A DNA stretch of 64,000 nucleotides from positions 13,534-77,533 of the forward strand of contig DAIRDH010000009.1 in assembly GCA_036796255.1 (NCBI GenBank), read 5' to 3'. The notes under the pieces were generated by a model that saw only the letters and a program-made list of their open reading frames with translations, was not told the DNA's origin and did no database searches. How positions within the stretch are numbered: the first letter of the stretch is position 1; every line of letters starts with the position of its first letter. Source of the stretch: T3Sed10-241 sp036796255. GTDB lineage: Bacteria; Bacteroidota; Bacteroidia; Flavobacteriales_D; Cryomorphaceae. The position numbers and the translations under genes are program-made. Shown here piece after piece: positions 8,828 to 16,578 of the stretch.

Positions 8828-9598
8828 TTAGAATTTTTCGAAGACTCCAAGGCCAAATAGTGCGAAATCAAGCCGTACGGGGTCATTTTTATCGATGCGT
8901 CGCAGGGCTGAGGTCAGTTCTACCACGGCTTTCCAGTCGTCTTGCTTGCGGGTGAGCAGGCCCAGCTTGCGCGCCACGCGTGAGGTGTGCACATCCAGGG
9001 GGATGTAAAGCTGTGCAGGTTTCATGCTTTTCCAAATGCCAAAATCAACCCCCTGCTCATCTTGCCGCACCATCCAGCGCAAGTACATGTTCATGCGCTT
9101 TGCCGCCGATCCTTTCAAAGGGTCGGGCAAATGTTTGCGGCTGCGCGGCAAATGCGGCACTTCAAAAAATGCCGTTTTGAACCTGTTCCAGCCACTGCCT
9201 GGCTCAGCCAGGTCGCCTTCAAAGCATTTTTGCAGCAATGCCTCCAGGCCGCCCTCTTGCTGGTACACCCTGCGCAGGGCGTGCATGAAGGTGATGGTAT
9301 CGTCGCCGTTGAAGGTGCGGTGCACAAAGCCTGTAAAGGGCTTTAAGTCCTTGTCGCTAAAGTTGAGTATGAAGTCATGGGGCGTGTTGCCCATCAGTTC
9401 CGTAAGCCGCTTTGCATTGTTTACAATTGTGACGCGCTGCCCCCAGGCGATTACCGCGGAGAGAAATCCGGCGATTTCAATGTCTTCTTTCAGCGAGTAT
9501 TGACGTGGAATCTGTATGGGATCCGTCTCGATAAATTCGGGATGGTTGTATTGGATCGCCTTCTCGCGAAGGAACTGGGCTAATTCAGCTTTCCTCAA
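8828..9598 (-). CDS. TIGR02757 (DUF2400) family protein
   Basis: Conserved protein of 256 residues recognised by IEIAGFLSAVIAWGQRVTI near the N-terminus, FVHRTFNGDD in the middle, and LYIPLDVHTSRVARKLGLL with KNDPVRLDFALFGLG at the end. The helical architecture and the LDVHTSRVARKLGL segment are reminiscent of helix-hairpin-helix base-excision enzymes, but no biochemical role is established for the family. The stop-to-start spacing to lolD is 4 bp and to the hydrolase 21 bp, indicating cotranscription. No signal peptide. Confidence 0.85.
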   Translation of the reverse strand: MRKAELAQFLREKAIQYNHPEFIETDPIQIPRQYSLKEDIEIAGFLSAVIAWGQRVTIVNNAKRLTELMGNTPHDFILNFSDKDLKPFTGFVHRTFNGDDTITFMHALRRVYQQEGGLEALLQKCFEGDLAEPGSGWNRFKTAFFEVPHLPRSRKHLPDPLKGSAAKRMNMYLRWMVRQDEQGVDFGIWKSMKPAQLYIPLDVHTSRVARKLGLLTRKQDDWKAVVELTSALRRIDKNDPVRLDFALFGLGVFEKF

Positions 9599-9602
9599 GT
9601 TA

Positions 9603-10277
9603 TCAAGGCTTTATGGCAGTCGACTTGGCCTCAAAGAGGCCATCGACCATTGTGAGTTGCCGGTCAGCCATTTGTGCCAGCTCGTGGTTGTGGGTCACAA
9701 TTACGAAAGTTTGGTCAAATTCCTTGCGCAGCTCAAAGAATAGGGAGTGAAGCATGGCGGCATTTGCAGAGTCGAGATTGCCTGAAGGCTCATCGGCAAA
9801 AACCACATTGGGTCGGTTGACGATGGCCCGCGCCACAGCAACGCGCTGCTGCTCTCCGCCGCTTAATTCAGAGGGTTTGTGATCGGCCCTGGCGAGAATC
9901 CCGAGTCGCTCGAGCAATGCCCGGGCCATTTGCTCGGCTTCTTTCTTCGACTTTCCGGCTATAAATGCCGGAATGCACACATTCTCAAGCGCCGTGAATT
10001 CGGGAAGGAGGTGGTGAAACTGAAAGATAAAACCGATGTGCTTGTTGCGAAAAGCACTGAGGCGCAAGCCACTGAGTGAAGTGACTTCTGTACCGCCTAT
10101 GGACAATACACCGCTGTCGGGTTTATCGAGCGTACCCAATATCTGCAGCAATGTAGTTTTGCCAGCGCCGCTGGCACCTACCACAGATACCACCTCGCCG
10201 CGCTTTACGTGCATGTTGACACCCTTCAGTACTTCAAGGCTGCCATAGGCTTTTCGGATGTTTCTGGCTTCAATCAT
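9603..10277 (-). CDS. lolD: ABC transporter ATP-binding protein, LolD-like
   Basis: ATPase of 224 residues that would drive a MacB/FtsX-type permease, in the LolCDE case releasing lipoproteins from the inner membrane. Walker A is GASGAGKTT (34-42), the signature LSGGEQQR, and Walker B VVFADEPSGNLD followed by the H-loop VIVTHN. The frame is open further upstream to 10409, but the family N-terminus (MIEARNIRKAYG) begins at 10277 and a perfect -7 box (10304-10311) sits in the would-be extension, so 10277 is the start. The permease partner is not nearby, so LolD is a family-level call and another MacB-like exporter is possible. Confidence 0.85.
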   Translation of the reverse strand: MIEARNIRKAYGSLEVLKGVNMHVKRGEVVSVVGASGAGKTTLLQILGTLDKPDSGVLSIGGTEVTSLSGLRLSAFRNKHIGFIFQFHHLLPEFTALENVCIPAFIAGKSKKEAEQMARALLERLGILARADHKPSELSGGEQQRVAVARAIVNRPNVVFADEPSGNLDSANAAMLHSLFFELRKEFDQTFVIVTHNHELAQMADRQLTMVDGLFEAKSTAIKP

Positions 10278-10303
10278 AAGCTTGCGAAGATAGACCTTCG
10301 CGG

Positions 10304-10311
10304 CAAATTTA
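10304..10311 (-). promoter_or_regulatory. -7 promoter element for lolD (TAAATTTG)
   Basis: Exact TAnnTTTG match on the minus strand, 26 nt upstream of the lolD start at 10277. It rules out the longer start at 10409 and gives the lolD operon its own promoter. Confidence 0.6.
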
Positions 10312-10347
10312 AAGCCATTTGCTGAAAAAGCGGGACAAGGAAATACG

Positions 10348-10485
10348 TCACACCTTATTTCTGGATTTCTTCTGCTTCTTGCGTGCTTTCTTGTCGAAAA
10401 CCTTGACAAGGATAACGATGGTCACAATAAAAAGCACGATCAAGCCAAGCTGTCCGTAAGGCGTGTAGAGTATGTTGAGATGCAT
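10348..10485 (-). CDS. 45-residue single-span membrane microprotein
   Basis: Small open frame of 45 codons with an ATG start. The N-terminus is MHLNILYTPYGQLG, then a strongly hydrophobic stretch (about residues 13-30, LGLIVLFIVTIVILVKVF), then a very basic tail rich in Lys and Arg (about 31-45). This is a one-helix membrane protein with a cytosolic basic tail, and composition of this kind is unlikely by chance in a random 45-codon frame. It lies between the SET-domain gene and lolD on the same strand, 70 bp before lolD. I do not recognise the family. The overlapping longer frame at 10355-10540 has no protein-like character. Confidence 0.6.
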   Translation of the reverse strand: MHLNILYTPYGQLGLIVLFIVTIVILVKVFDKKARKKQKKSRNKV

Positions 10486-10606
10486 AGGCTGCTGAATTTA
10501 GGGTCAATGTAGAAAAAATCCATTCAGATTCAAAATCCAAACACCCTGTGAAATGACCATCAATTCATGCGCTCACCTTGCACCGGTGGCAACATTTTGT
10601 ACCAAA

Positions 10607-11218
10607 TTAATGGGCCTTGCTGCTGCCATTTTGAGCAGCTGGGTAGTAGCAGCTCAGGATAGACTGAAGGGTGCTCTTTCCTTTCGAAATTTCCAAGGCT
10701 TGTACCCATGTATCTTGAGGAATGAATTTTTGCAGCGGTTGTACATGATCGGGCATGCGCTTCATGGCTGAGAGCACCTGCTTGTCCCACTGTTGGTGGT
10801 AGCGCAATATGTCGTCCGGATATACCGTCTTGCGTTTGGTTCCCTCGTCCACCCCTCTAAATGGCTCAGTCACGTTGAGGTAACCGTAGTCGTCGGTAAG
10901 TTGCTCGCCGGGCTCAATATCGCGGATGGCGATCTCAAAGTCATAGGCAGTGCTCAAGCAATTGGATTTGAAACTGTGGTTCACGAAGCGTGCAATATCC
11001 CAACACAGCACAAACTGCCCTTTTCCATTCCGGTAGCAGTAGGTGTCGATTATTTCCTGGTAAGGCAGGGGCAATTTCTCGACATCCTCAGGGTCAAAGG
11101 TGCGGTCAAGTTTGTCGAGAACCCATGTTACTGTACCTTTAGGAATGAATTGGGTGGCTACTACACCGTAGCCTATTTCTTTGCTGATGAAGCGAAGTTC
11201 CGTGTGCGGATGAATCAT
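10607..11218 (-). CDS. SET domain-containing protein
   Basis: Protein of 203 residues with a SET-type methyltransferase core. It contains GYGVVATQFIPKGT (the N-terminal SET strand pair), FVNHSFKSNC (the NHS motif of the SAM and substrate channel), and PGEQLTDDYGYL, which matches the ELxxDYG catalytic end. SET proteins use S-adenosylmethionine to methylate lysines; bacterial members have diverse or unknown targets. The C-terminal segment (about 145-203) is not family-typical and may hold target contacts. No signal peptide, so cytoplasmic. A weak -7-like box (TAATATTG, 11247-11254) lies upstream. Confidence 0.82.
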   Translation of the reverse strand: MIHPHTELRFISKEIGYGVVATQFIPKGTVTWVLDKLDRTFDPEDVEKLPLPYQEIIDTYCYRNGKGQFVLCWDIARFVNHSFKSNCLSTAYDFEIAIRDIEPGEQLTDDYGYLNVTEPFRGVDEGTKRKTVYPDDILRYHQQWDKQVLSAMKRMPDHVQPLQKFIPQDTWVQALEISKGKSTLQSILSCYYPAAQNGSSKAH

Positions 11219-11479
11219 AGATTAATCTGAATTTTAGAACGAATTTCAATATTAGATACATATCAAGTTCATTTCTGATAAAATTTTTACATGCTGTAAA
11301 TCAGCATTTAGTAGGCGATTTAGCAAATTGCGCGGTTAAAAAGAAAAATATATAGTCGCGTCTAACCCTTTTGGCTGAAAGCCTTGAATTTCAGGTCTTC
11401 TTTTTTATCGAAAACAAAGCAATGCGCGTCGAAATGACCACCCAGAATTAACGCTGACCTTTAATTTTTCTAACGGTGA

Positions 11480-12229
11480 TTAAGCCTTGTCTAAACGCGC
11501 ATTTACTTGCCGCCAGTTGATGACTTCGAAGAAGTTTTCGATGTAATTGCCCCTTTGGTTTTGGTGCTTCAGGTAGTAGGCATGTTCCCACACATCGATC
11601 CCGAGTATTGGATGGCCCGACTTCTCAGCCAGATTGCCCATAAGCGGATTGTCCTGATTGGGCGTGGTGGTGATGAAGAGCTTCCCGTCTTTGGCGCAAA
11701 GCCATGCCCAGCCTGAGCCAAACACGCCAACGGCAGCCTTGCTGAATTCGGTTTTGAAGGCCTCGTATGAGCCAAAGCTGCCCGAAATTGCATCGGCCAC
11801 TGGGCCGCTCGGTGCTCCGCCGCCATTTGGTGACATGACCTCCCAGTACAAACGGTGGTTGTAATATCCGCCACCATTGTTGCGAAGTGCGTTATGGTCT
11901 TCGCTGTCATTGAGTGAGGCCATGATTTCTTCAATGTTTTTTCCATGGAAACCTATACGGCCCTTGAGGGCCGCGTTGAGCTTGGAGGTGTAACCAGCGT
12001 GGTGCTTGCCATGGTGTATTTCCATGGTCTGGGCATCGATGTGGGGTTCAAGTGCATCAAAAGCATATGGCAGCGCTGGCAAGGTAAAGATGCTTACCTC
12101 CTCTTCTGCAGTGCTCTCCTCTGCTTTGTTGTCTGTTTGGGGTCCGCTTCCGCAAAAGGTGAGGGCGGGAGCGATTAAAGTGCCGGCTGCCGCCACGGAA
12201 CTCAACCTTAGAAAGTCTCTTTTCTTCAT
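11480..12229 (-). CDS. Exported Mn/Fe superoxide dismutase
   Basis: Superoxide dismutase of the iron/manganese family, 249 residues, carrying an unusual N-terminal extension. KKRDFLRLSSVAAAGTLIAPA looks like a Tat-type or lipoprotein signal, with Cys26 in LTFC and a following Glu/Ser/Thr-rich linker to about residue 45, so it is probably tethered in the periplasm or outer membrane. Metal ligands are His72 (EIHHGKHH), His125 (YYNHRLYW), Asp212 and His216 (DVWEHAYYL). Gln192 in NQDNP with the GGGYYNH segment favours manganese or cambialistic metal use. Twin arginine is Lys-Arg here rather than Arg-Arg, so Tat use is uncertain. A near-consensus -7 box (TATCTTAG, 12258-12265) lies 28 nt upstream. 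Confidence 0.92.
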   Translation of the reverse strand: MKKRDFLRLSSVAAAGTLIAPALTFCGSGPQTDNKAEESTAEEEVSIFTLPALPYAFDALEPHIDAQTMEIHHGKHHAGYTSKLNAALKGRIGFHGKNIEEIMASLNDSEDHNALRNNGGGYYNHRLYWEVMSPNGGGAPSGPVADAISGSFGSYEAFKTEFSKAAVGVFGSGWAWLCAKDGKLFITTTPNQDNPLMGNLAEKSGHPILGIDVWEHAYYLKHQNQRGNYIENFFEVINWRQVNARLDKA

Positions 12230-12325
12230 ATTATCTCATTTACGCGAGCTACATCGCCTAAGATAACTTTAAAATGTGAGCGGCTAAAATTGTTTTTTGC
12301 TGACCAATGGATTTAATTCTGTTAC

Positions 12326-12877
12326 TTATGCAGCTTCAGCCTCGATTAGCATGCGTTCTGCTTGCTGCATATGTCTCTCGTTGTGGTATATCACAAATCG
12401 GAGGGTATCGCCAAGCCGGAAGCGAAGCAGGGGTAGGGTAGTGGCGGTTTTCGTTCTTGTCAGGTCCACTTTTGCGGCAGTATTGAGCAATCTCAAAAAT
12501 TCCTCTTGCTGATTGATAAAAATTTGAAGCGTATTTTCCTTTAAGCCATCTAAAGAAGGATTTTTACTTTTAAAGGTCTTCATCTTTTTAAGACCGCCCT
12601 CTTGAGGTAGCATCGACATTGCGGATTTGTTGCCCAGCCAGCCGCTGTTAAACTCAATTTCATGCGATTCAGGTGCAGCCGCGATCACCTTGCGTATTTC
12701 AGGAAGGTAAAAGTCGCCGTAGCGGTTCAGGTGATCCAGGCATTCCAGCGCGCTCCATCTGCTGCCATCGCCTTTATAGTTGAGGAAAGCATCAGTCAGG
12801 CATGCCATTTTTTCGGACCGCTTGAGAATGCTTTTGGTGATGCTGCCAAGTTCTTTCAGTAGTTCTTGCTTGTTCAT
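12326..12877 (-). CDS. DinB/YfiT superfamily protein
   Basis: Four-helix-bundle protein of 183 residues of the DinB/YfiT superfamily, many members of which bind a metal through three histidines and act in thiol transfer or stress. Candidate ligands are the His in ECLDHLNRY and the two in IYHNERHMQQAERM. It lies 65 bp downstream of a Crp-type regulator on the same strand, so the two are probably cotranscribed and may be functionally linked. Substrate and role are unknown. Confidence 0.8.
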   Translation of the reverse strand: MNKQELLKELGSITKSILKRSEKMACLTDAFLNYKGDGSRWSALECLDHLNRYGDFYLPEIRKVIAAAPESHEIEFNSGWLGNKSAMSMLPQEGGLKKMKTFKSKNPSLDGLKENTLQIFINQQEEFLRLLNTAAKVDLTRTKTATTLPLLRFRLGDTLRFVIYHNERHMQQAERMLIEAEAA

Positions 12878-12942
12878 GGTTGTGTATGCTTATATAGTAC
12901 GGTAAAGGTCGTCACACCTGCATACACTGCACTTGATTGAAA

Positions 12943-13482
12943 TCAAGATTTTCGTAATCGGCTCAAAGTTTCCGGGGTCATGCGGAGGTAGTTGGCGATG
13001 TGGTAAGCCGGAATTTCCTGAAAAAGCTGAGGACTGCGCGCCAGCACACGCCCGAGCCGCTCGGCAGGCGACTGAATGAGCAGGTCCAGCTCGCGTTCCA
13101 TGAGTTGCGAGATGAGCTGCTCCAATTGCAGTGAGTACATCTGCATTCCGTTTGGCTTGCCTGTTAACCAATCCAGATAGCGCTCACGGTCAAGAAGCTT
13201 TACCGTTGTTTTGCGCAAAGCTTCCATGTTAAATTGTGATGGACTTCCGTCAAAAAAAGAAGGCAGCGAAGTGATGACGGATCCTTGATACCCAAATCGA
13301 ATATTGAATTCCTGCCCGTCATGACAATAAACCACGCGAACAGCTCCTTTGTCAATATAGTATATGTTGCGTTCGACGCTGCCCTTGGCGATCAGGTTTT
13401 GGCCTCTGCTGTACACCTCTGTTTTTACCGCTTCGGGCATGGCCTCTGCGATCTTAGAGAATACATCGAAGGGTTTGTGCAT
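12943..13482 (-). CDS. Crp/Fnr family transcriptional regulator
   Basis: Regulator of 179 residues. An N-terminal cyclic-nucleotide-binding-like beta-roll (about 10-115, YYIDKGAVRVVY, FFDGSPSQFNM) is followed by a long dimerisation helix and a short C-terminal helix-turn-helix (IANYLRMTPETLSRLRK). The lack of clustered cysteines argues against an Fnr-type iron-sulfur sensor. Such short Crp-like proteins are common in Bacteroidota, and the effector is usually unknown. It starts 8 bp after the NlpC/P60 gene and precedes the DinB-fold gene, forming a likely three-gene unit. Confidence 0.88.
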   Translation of the reverse strand: MHKPFDVFSKIAEAMPEAVKTEVYSRGQNLIAKGSVERNIYYIDKGAVRVVYCHDGQEFNIRFGYQGSVITSLPSFFDGSPSQFNMEALRKTTVKLLDRERYLDWLTGKPNGMQMYSLQLEQLISQLMERELDLLIQSPAERLGRVLARSPQLFQEIPAYHIANYLRMTPETLSRLRKS

Positions 13483-13490
13483 CGGATGAT

Positions 13491-14252
13491 TTATAGGCGC
13501 TTGATGAGCCGCATTTTATGCGTGTATTTTTTCAGCCCTTCGTGGTATATGCCTTCATGGTCAATGTTGTCAATGCGCACGGAGCCACTCGCATGGATGA
13601 TGCGCCCGTCGCCTATGGCAATGCCCACGTGTATGATGCGGCCTTCATCATTGTCGAAGAACACAAGGTCGCCTTTTTGCGCAAGCGCGATAAAATCAAC
13701 GCTTTCTCCTATTTCAGCTTGCTGCCATGCATCACGCGGAAGCATTTTGCCGGCGCAGGCAAATACTACTTGCACAAATCCAGAGCAATCGATACCCAAC
13801 GCCGACTTGCCCCCCCACAGGTATGGGGCATGAAGCAGGCGCCTTGCGTGGCGTAGCACACTGTCATCATCATGACGGGCTATGCGCCCTTCAAAATCGA
13901 AGGTATGCCCATCGAGTGTGAATTGCCCTTCGCTATATCCTGGAAATATAGCGCTGCAAGGCACTGCAAAACGGTGGCCCTTGTTGTCGCTCAGGTAACC
14001 CAGGCTGTCACCACAGCGCCGCTGGGGCAAAGCTTTCAGCTGTTCTGCTTTTTCGGAATCAATGGCATGGTGCTGCTTGGCGTCGATCCAACATTGATAG
14101 CCGTCGGTTTCGTTTTCCAGCAGCACCCATTTGGTATTGGAATCGAGCACAGTATATCGCTCGCCAAATATCAGTTGGGTAAGCATTTCGGCCTTGTCTG
14201 AAGGTTCTTTTCGTCCGGGCACCAAGGGGTGCATTACCAGTCCATGCGTCAT
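13491..14252 (-). CDS. NlpC/P60 family cysteine peptidase with SH3-like N-terminus
   Basis: Cell-wall endopeptidase family protein of 253 residues, predicted to cut peptidoglycan stem peptides. An N-terminal bacterial SH3-like region (about 1-120) contains the LTQLIFGERY motif typical of this Bacteroidota subfamily. The NlpC/P60 domain spans about 125-253, with Cys156 in GIDCSGF, His208 in HVGIAIGDG and a third polar residue near His220. There is no obvious signal peptide from this start. The -7 box ends 4 nt before the ATG, so the transcript should be leaderless or nearly so. The alignment of GLVMHPLVPGRKEPS with family N-termini favours this start over the Met at 14234. Confidence 0.9.
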   Translation of the reverse strand: MTHGLVMHPLVPGRKEPSDKAEMLTQLIFGERYTVLDSNTKWVLLENETDGYQCWIDAKQHHAIDSEKAEQLKALPQRRCGDSLGYLSDNKGHRFAVPCSAIFPGYSEGQFTLDGHTFDFEGRIARHDDDSVLRHARRLLHAPYLWGGKSALGIDCSGFVQVVFACAGKMLPRDAWQQAEIGESVDFIALAQKGDLVFFDNDEGRIIHVGIAIGDGRIIHASGSVRIDNIDHEGIYHEGLKKYTHKMRLIKRL

Positions 14253-14256
14253 GCCA

Positions 14257-14264
14257 CAAAGTTA
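14257..14264 (-). promoter_or_regulatory. -7 promoter element 4 nt upstream of the NlpC/P60 start (TAACTTTG)
   Basis: Exact TAnnTTTG on the minus strand; only four bases separate it from the ATG at 14252. Confidence 0.65.
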
Positions 14265-14310
14265 GTTTTTTTGGCCTGCATGGTAAAAGGCTTCGCAGTG
14301 TGCTCCAAAA

Positions 14311-14339
14311 AAAAAGCTGTACCCGGGGCACAGCTTTTT
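14311..14339 (-). terminator. Rho-independent terminator after the alpha-oxoamine synthase
   Basis: A 10-bp perfect stem (14311-14320 with 14330-14339) encloses a 9-nt loop. An A run on the plus strand (14307-14315) provides the T tract on the minus strand. It separates this gene from the NlpC/P60 unit. Confidence 0.85.
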
Positions 14340-14359
14340 CAATGGTATTGGAAAATGGC

Positions 14360-15607
14360 TTAGCGCCAGTTCACGATTTCGTTGGCGTGGTATTCACCAG
14401 CTTCGAGTTTCACTTTCATTTTTTTGAAAGTTTCTATCGTGTAGTTTACGTCTTCCAGGGTGTGCACTGCTGTTGGGATTAGCCTCAGCATAATCACATC
14501 CTTGGGAACCACCGGGTATACTACGATGCTGCAGAATATGTTGTGGTTCTCGCGCAGGTCCATGGTGATGTTGGTGGCTTCGCCGAGGCTACCTTTCAGG
14601 AAAACCGGCGTAACACATGAATTGGTGTAGCCAATGTTGAATCCGGCATCTTTCAATCCTTTTTGCAAAGCGTTGGCCACTTTCCAAAGGTTTTCCTTGT
14701 GTTCAGGCTCATTGCGCATCATTTCGAGTCGCTTGATGGCGCCTACAACGATAGGCATCGGCAGTGACTTAGCGAATGTTTGCGAACGCATGTTGTAACG
14801 GAGGTATTCCATTACATTCTCATCACCAGCTACAAAGGCGCCAATGGTGGCCATTGCTTTAGCAAAAGTGCCAAAGTATACATCAATGTCAGCGTGAACT
14901 CCTTGCTCATCACCAGCACCACGGCCATCGCGGCCTATGGTACCAAAGCCGTGGGCGTCATCGACAAAAAGACGGAATTTGTATTGCTCCTTAAATGCGA
15001 CAATTTCTTTGAGCTTACCCTGATCACCTGCCATGCCGAATACACCTTCAGTAACCACGAGAATACCACCGCCGGTGGTTTCCGTCAATCGCTTGGCGTG
15101 CTCGAGCTGCTTGGCAAAGCTCTCCATATCATTGTGCTTAAACACGAAACGCTTTCCATTGTGCAAGCGGACACCATCTATCATGCAGGCATGCGACTCT
15201 GAGTCATACACGATTACGTCGTTGCGGTCAACCAGAGCCTCAATGGCCGATTGACAGCCTTGGTAGCCATAATTGAGCAGAAAGGCATCTTCCTTTTCCA
15301 TGAAATCAGCGAGGTCAGCTTCAAGCTTCTCGTGCATGGCCGTTTGTCCCGACATCATGCGTGCGCCCATAGGATAAGCCATACCCCATTCAGCGGCGGC
15401 ATCGGCATCTACTTTGCGCACTGCAGGGTGATTGGCAAGACCCAAATAATTGTTAACACTCCACACCAGCACTTCCTTGCCACGAAATGTCATTTTTCGG
15501 CCTATCTCACCTTCGAGTTTAGGAAAGGTGAAATATCCATGCGATTCTTTGGCATGTTTACCAAGTGGGCCGCGGTTGTTTTTTATTTTGTCAAAGATGT
15601 CTTGCAT
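14360..15607 (-). CDS. Alpha-oxoamine synthase (serine palmitoyltransferase / cysteate acyltransferase type)
   Basis: PLP-dependent fold-type I enzyme of 415 residues that condenses an amino acid with an acyl-CoA and loses CO2. The PLP lysine is Lys250 in TFAKAMATIG, the cofactor Asp-Ala-His motif is VDDAHGFGTIG (from about 215), and the N-terminal motif is NNYLGLANHP. Bacteroidota homologues with this N-terminus (GPLGKxA...GYFxFPKLEG) are annotated as serine palmitoyltransferase, glycine C-acetyltransferase or the cysteate acyltransferase of sulfonolipid synthesis; sequence alone does not choose. A sphingolipid or sulfonolipid role is the likeliest. A minus-strand promoter candidate (TTTG at 15664-15667, 18-nt spacer, TAATTTCG at 15638-15645) lies upstream. 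Confidence 0.85.
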   Translation of the reverse strand: MQDIFDKIKNNRGPLGKHAKESHGYFTFPKLEGEIGRKMTFRGKEVLVWSVNNYLGLANHPAVRKVDADAAAEWGMAYPMGARMMSGQTAMHEKLEADLADFMEKEDAFLLNYGYQGCQSAIEALVDRNDVIVYDSESHACMIDGVRLHNGKRFVFKHNDMESFAKQLEHAKRLTETTGGGILVVTEGVFGMAGDQGKLKEIVAFKEQYKFRLFVDDAHGFGTIGRDGRGAGDEQGVHADIDVYFGTFAKAMATIGAFVAGDENVMEYLRYNMRSQTFAKSLPMPIVVGAIKRLEMMRNEPEHKENLWKVANALQKGLKDAGFNIGYTNSCVTPVFLKGSLGEATNITMDLRENHNIFCSIVVYPVVPKDVIMLRLIPTAVHTLEDVNYTIETFKKMKVKLEAGEYHANEIVNWR

Positions 15608-15637
15608 AGTATAATGATGTTCAGTTGATACAGGCCG

Positions 15638-15667
15638 CGAAATTACATCTAATTGCGCTCATCGCAA
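15638..15667 (-). promoter_or_regulatory. Candidate promoter of the alpha-oxoamine synthase gene
   Basis: On the minus strand, a TTTG -33 element (15667-15664) and TAATTTCG, one mismatch from TAnnTTTG (15645-15638), are separated by 18 nt. The ATG follows about 30 nt later. Confidence 0.45.
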
Positions 15668-15740
15668 AATAGGTATAAAATATCGTTCTGGCATGGCCGT
15701 TGTAGAGCCAAACCATATTTACGATATACAAGAATAGTAT

Positions 15741-15748
15741 TACCTTTG
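15741..15748 (+). promoter_or_regulatory. -7 promoter element upstream of bamD (TACCTTTG)
   Basis: Exact TAnnTTTG match ending 4 nt before the ATG at 15753. It drives the bamD-rpoZ-coaBC-DUF4835 block and bears on which bamD start is used. Confidence 0.7.
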
Positions 15749-15752
15749 CGCG

Positions 15753-16562
15753 ATGTTTTTTAAGGCCATGAGACCCATTTTGATTATCCTGACAGTAGTG
15801 CTGTTTTCGGCCTGCTCAGGATATAACAAAATATTGAAAAGCAATGATATAGATTTAAAGTATGACAGTGCCGTGGCTTACTATGAAGACGGTGAATATC
15901 TTAAGGCGCTATCACTCTTTGATGAATTAGGTACTTTGCTTCGTGGCACAAGCCGCAGTGAGAAGGTACATTATTACATAGCCGATTGTCATTACAAGCT
16001 CAAAGACAATTACTTTGCGGGATATTACTACAAGAATTACGCAAAAACCTACCCCAACAGCCAAAAGGCGGAGGAGGCCCTTTACATGAGCGCATATTGC
16101 TGCTACCTCAATTCGCCAACCCACAGCCTCGACCAGCAGGAAACGGAGCAATCAATTGAAGAATTTCAATTGTTTTTAAACCGCTACCCCAATACAACGC
16201 TTAAAGACAGCACCAATGCGATGATTGCACAGCTGCGTTCCAAGCTTGAGCTTAAAGCCTATGACAATGCCAAGCTCTATTACGAGATGGAAAACTACAA
16301 GTCGGCCACAGTTGCGCTGGAGAACATGCTGCGCAAGTTTCCTGAGAGTCCGCACCGTGAAGAAATTGAGTATCTAATGGTAAAGAGCAATTATTTGCTC
16401 GCTGTGAACAGCATTGAATCAAAGAAGGAGGAGCGTTATAACGCTACCATCGAATCTTATCATAAATTTGTAGACACTTACGGTACCGAAAGCAAGTTTG
16501 TAAAGCAAGCAGAGGCTTATTATTCCAATGCCTTACGCGAGCTGGACAAGATGAAATTTTAA
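15753..16562 (+). CDS. bamD: Outer membrane assembly lipoprotein BamD
   Basis: Essential lipoprotein of the BAM complex that inserts beta-barrels in the outer membrane. The signal ends in LFSAC, giving an acylated Cys, followed by TPR-like repeats through the whole protein (YEDGEYLKAL, FAGYYYKNYAKTYPNSQKAEEALY, YKSATVALENMLRKFPESPHREE). Length is 269 residues, normal for the family. Two starts are possible: 15753, just 4 nt after the -7 box, and 15768 (MRPILIILTVV), which gives a tighter signal peptide and a leader of about 10 nt. I list the upstream one because other genes here show the same 4-nt spacing. First gene of a conserved Bacteroidota cluster. Confidence 0.93.
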   Translation: MFFKAMRPILIILTVVLFSACSGYNKILKSNDIDLKYDSAVAYYEDGEYLKALSLFDELGTLLRGTSRSEKVHYYIADCHYKLKDNYFAGYYYKNYAKTYPNSQKAEEALYMSAYCCYLNSPTHSLDQQETEQSIEEFQLFLNRYPNTTLKDSTNAMIAQLRSKLELKAYDNAKLYYEMENYKSATVALENMLRKFPESPHREEIEYLMVKSNYLLAVNSIESKKEERYNATIESYHKFVDTYGTESKFVKQAEAYYSNALRELDKMKF

Positions 16563-16578
16563 ACAAACAAAACGAAGG

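Noticed and set aside
10278..10409. Upstream start for the lolD-like ATPase
   Set aside because: The extension is not protein-like and holds an exact -7 box (10304-10311).
10355..10540. 61-codon minus-strand frame overlapping the microprotein
   Set aside because: Sequence lacks any protein-like pattern (no helix, no family), while the shorter frame at 10348-10485 has a clear membrane helix and basic tail.
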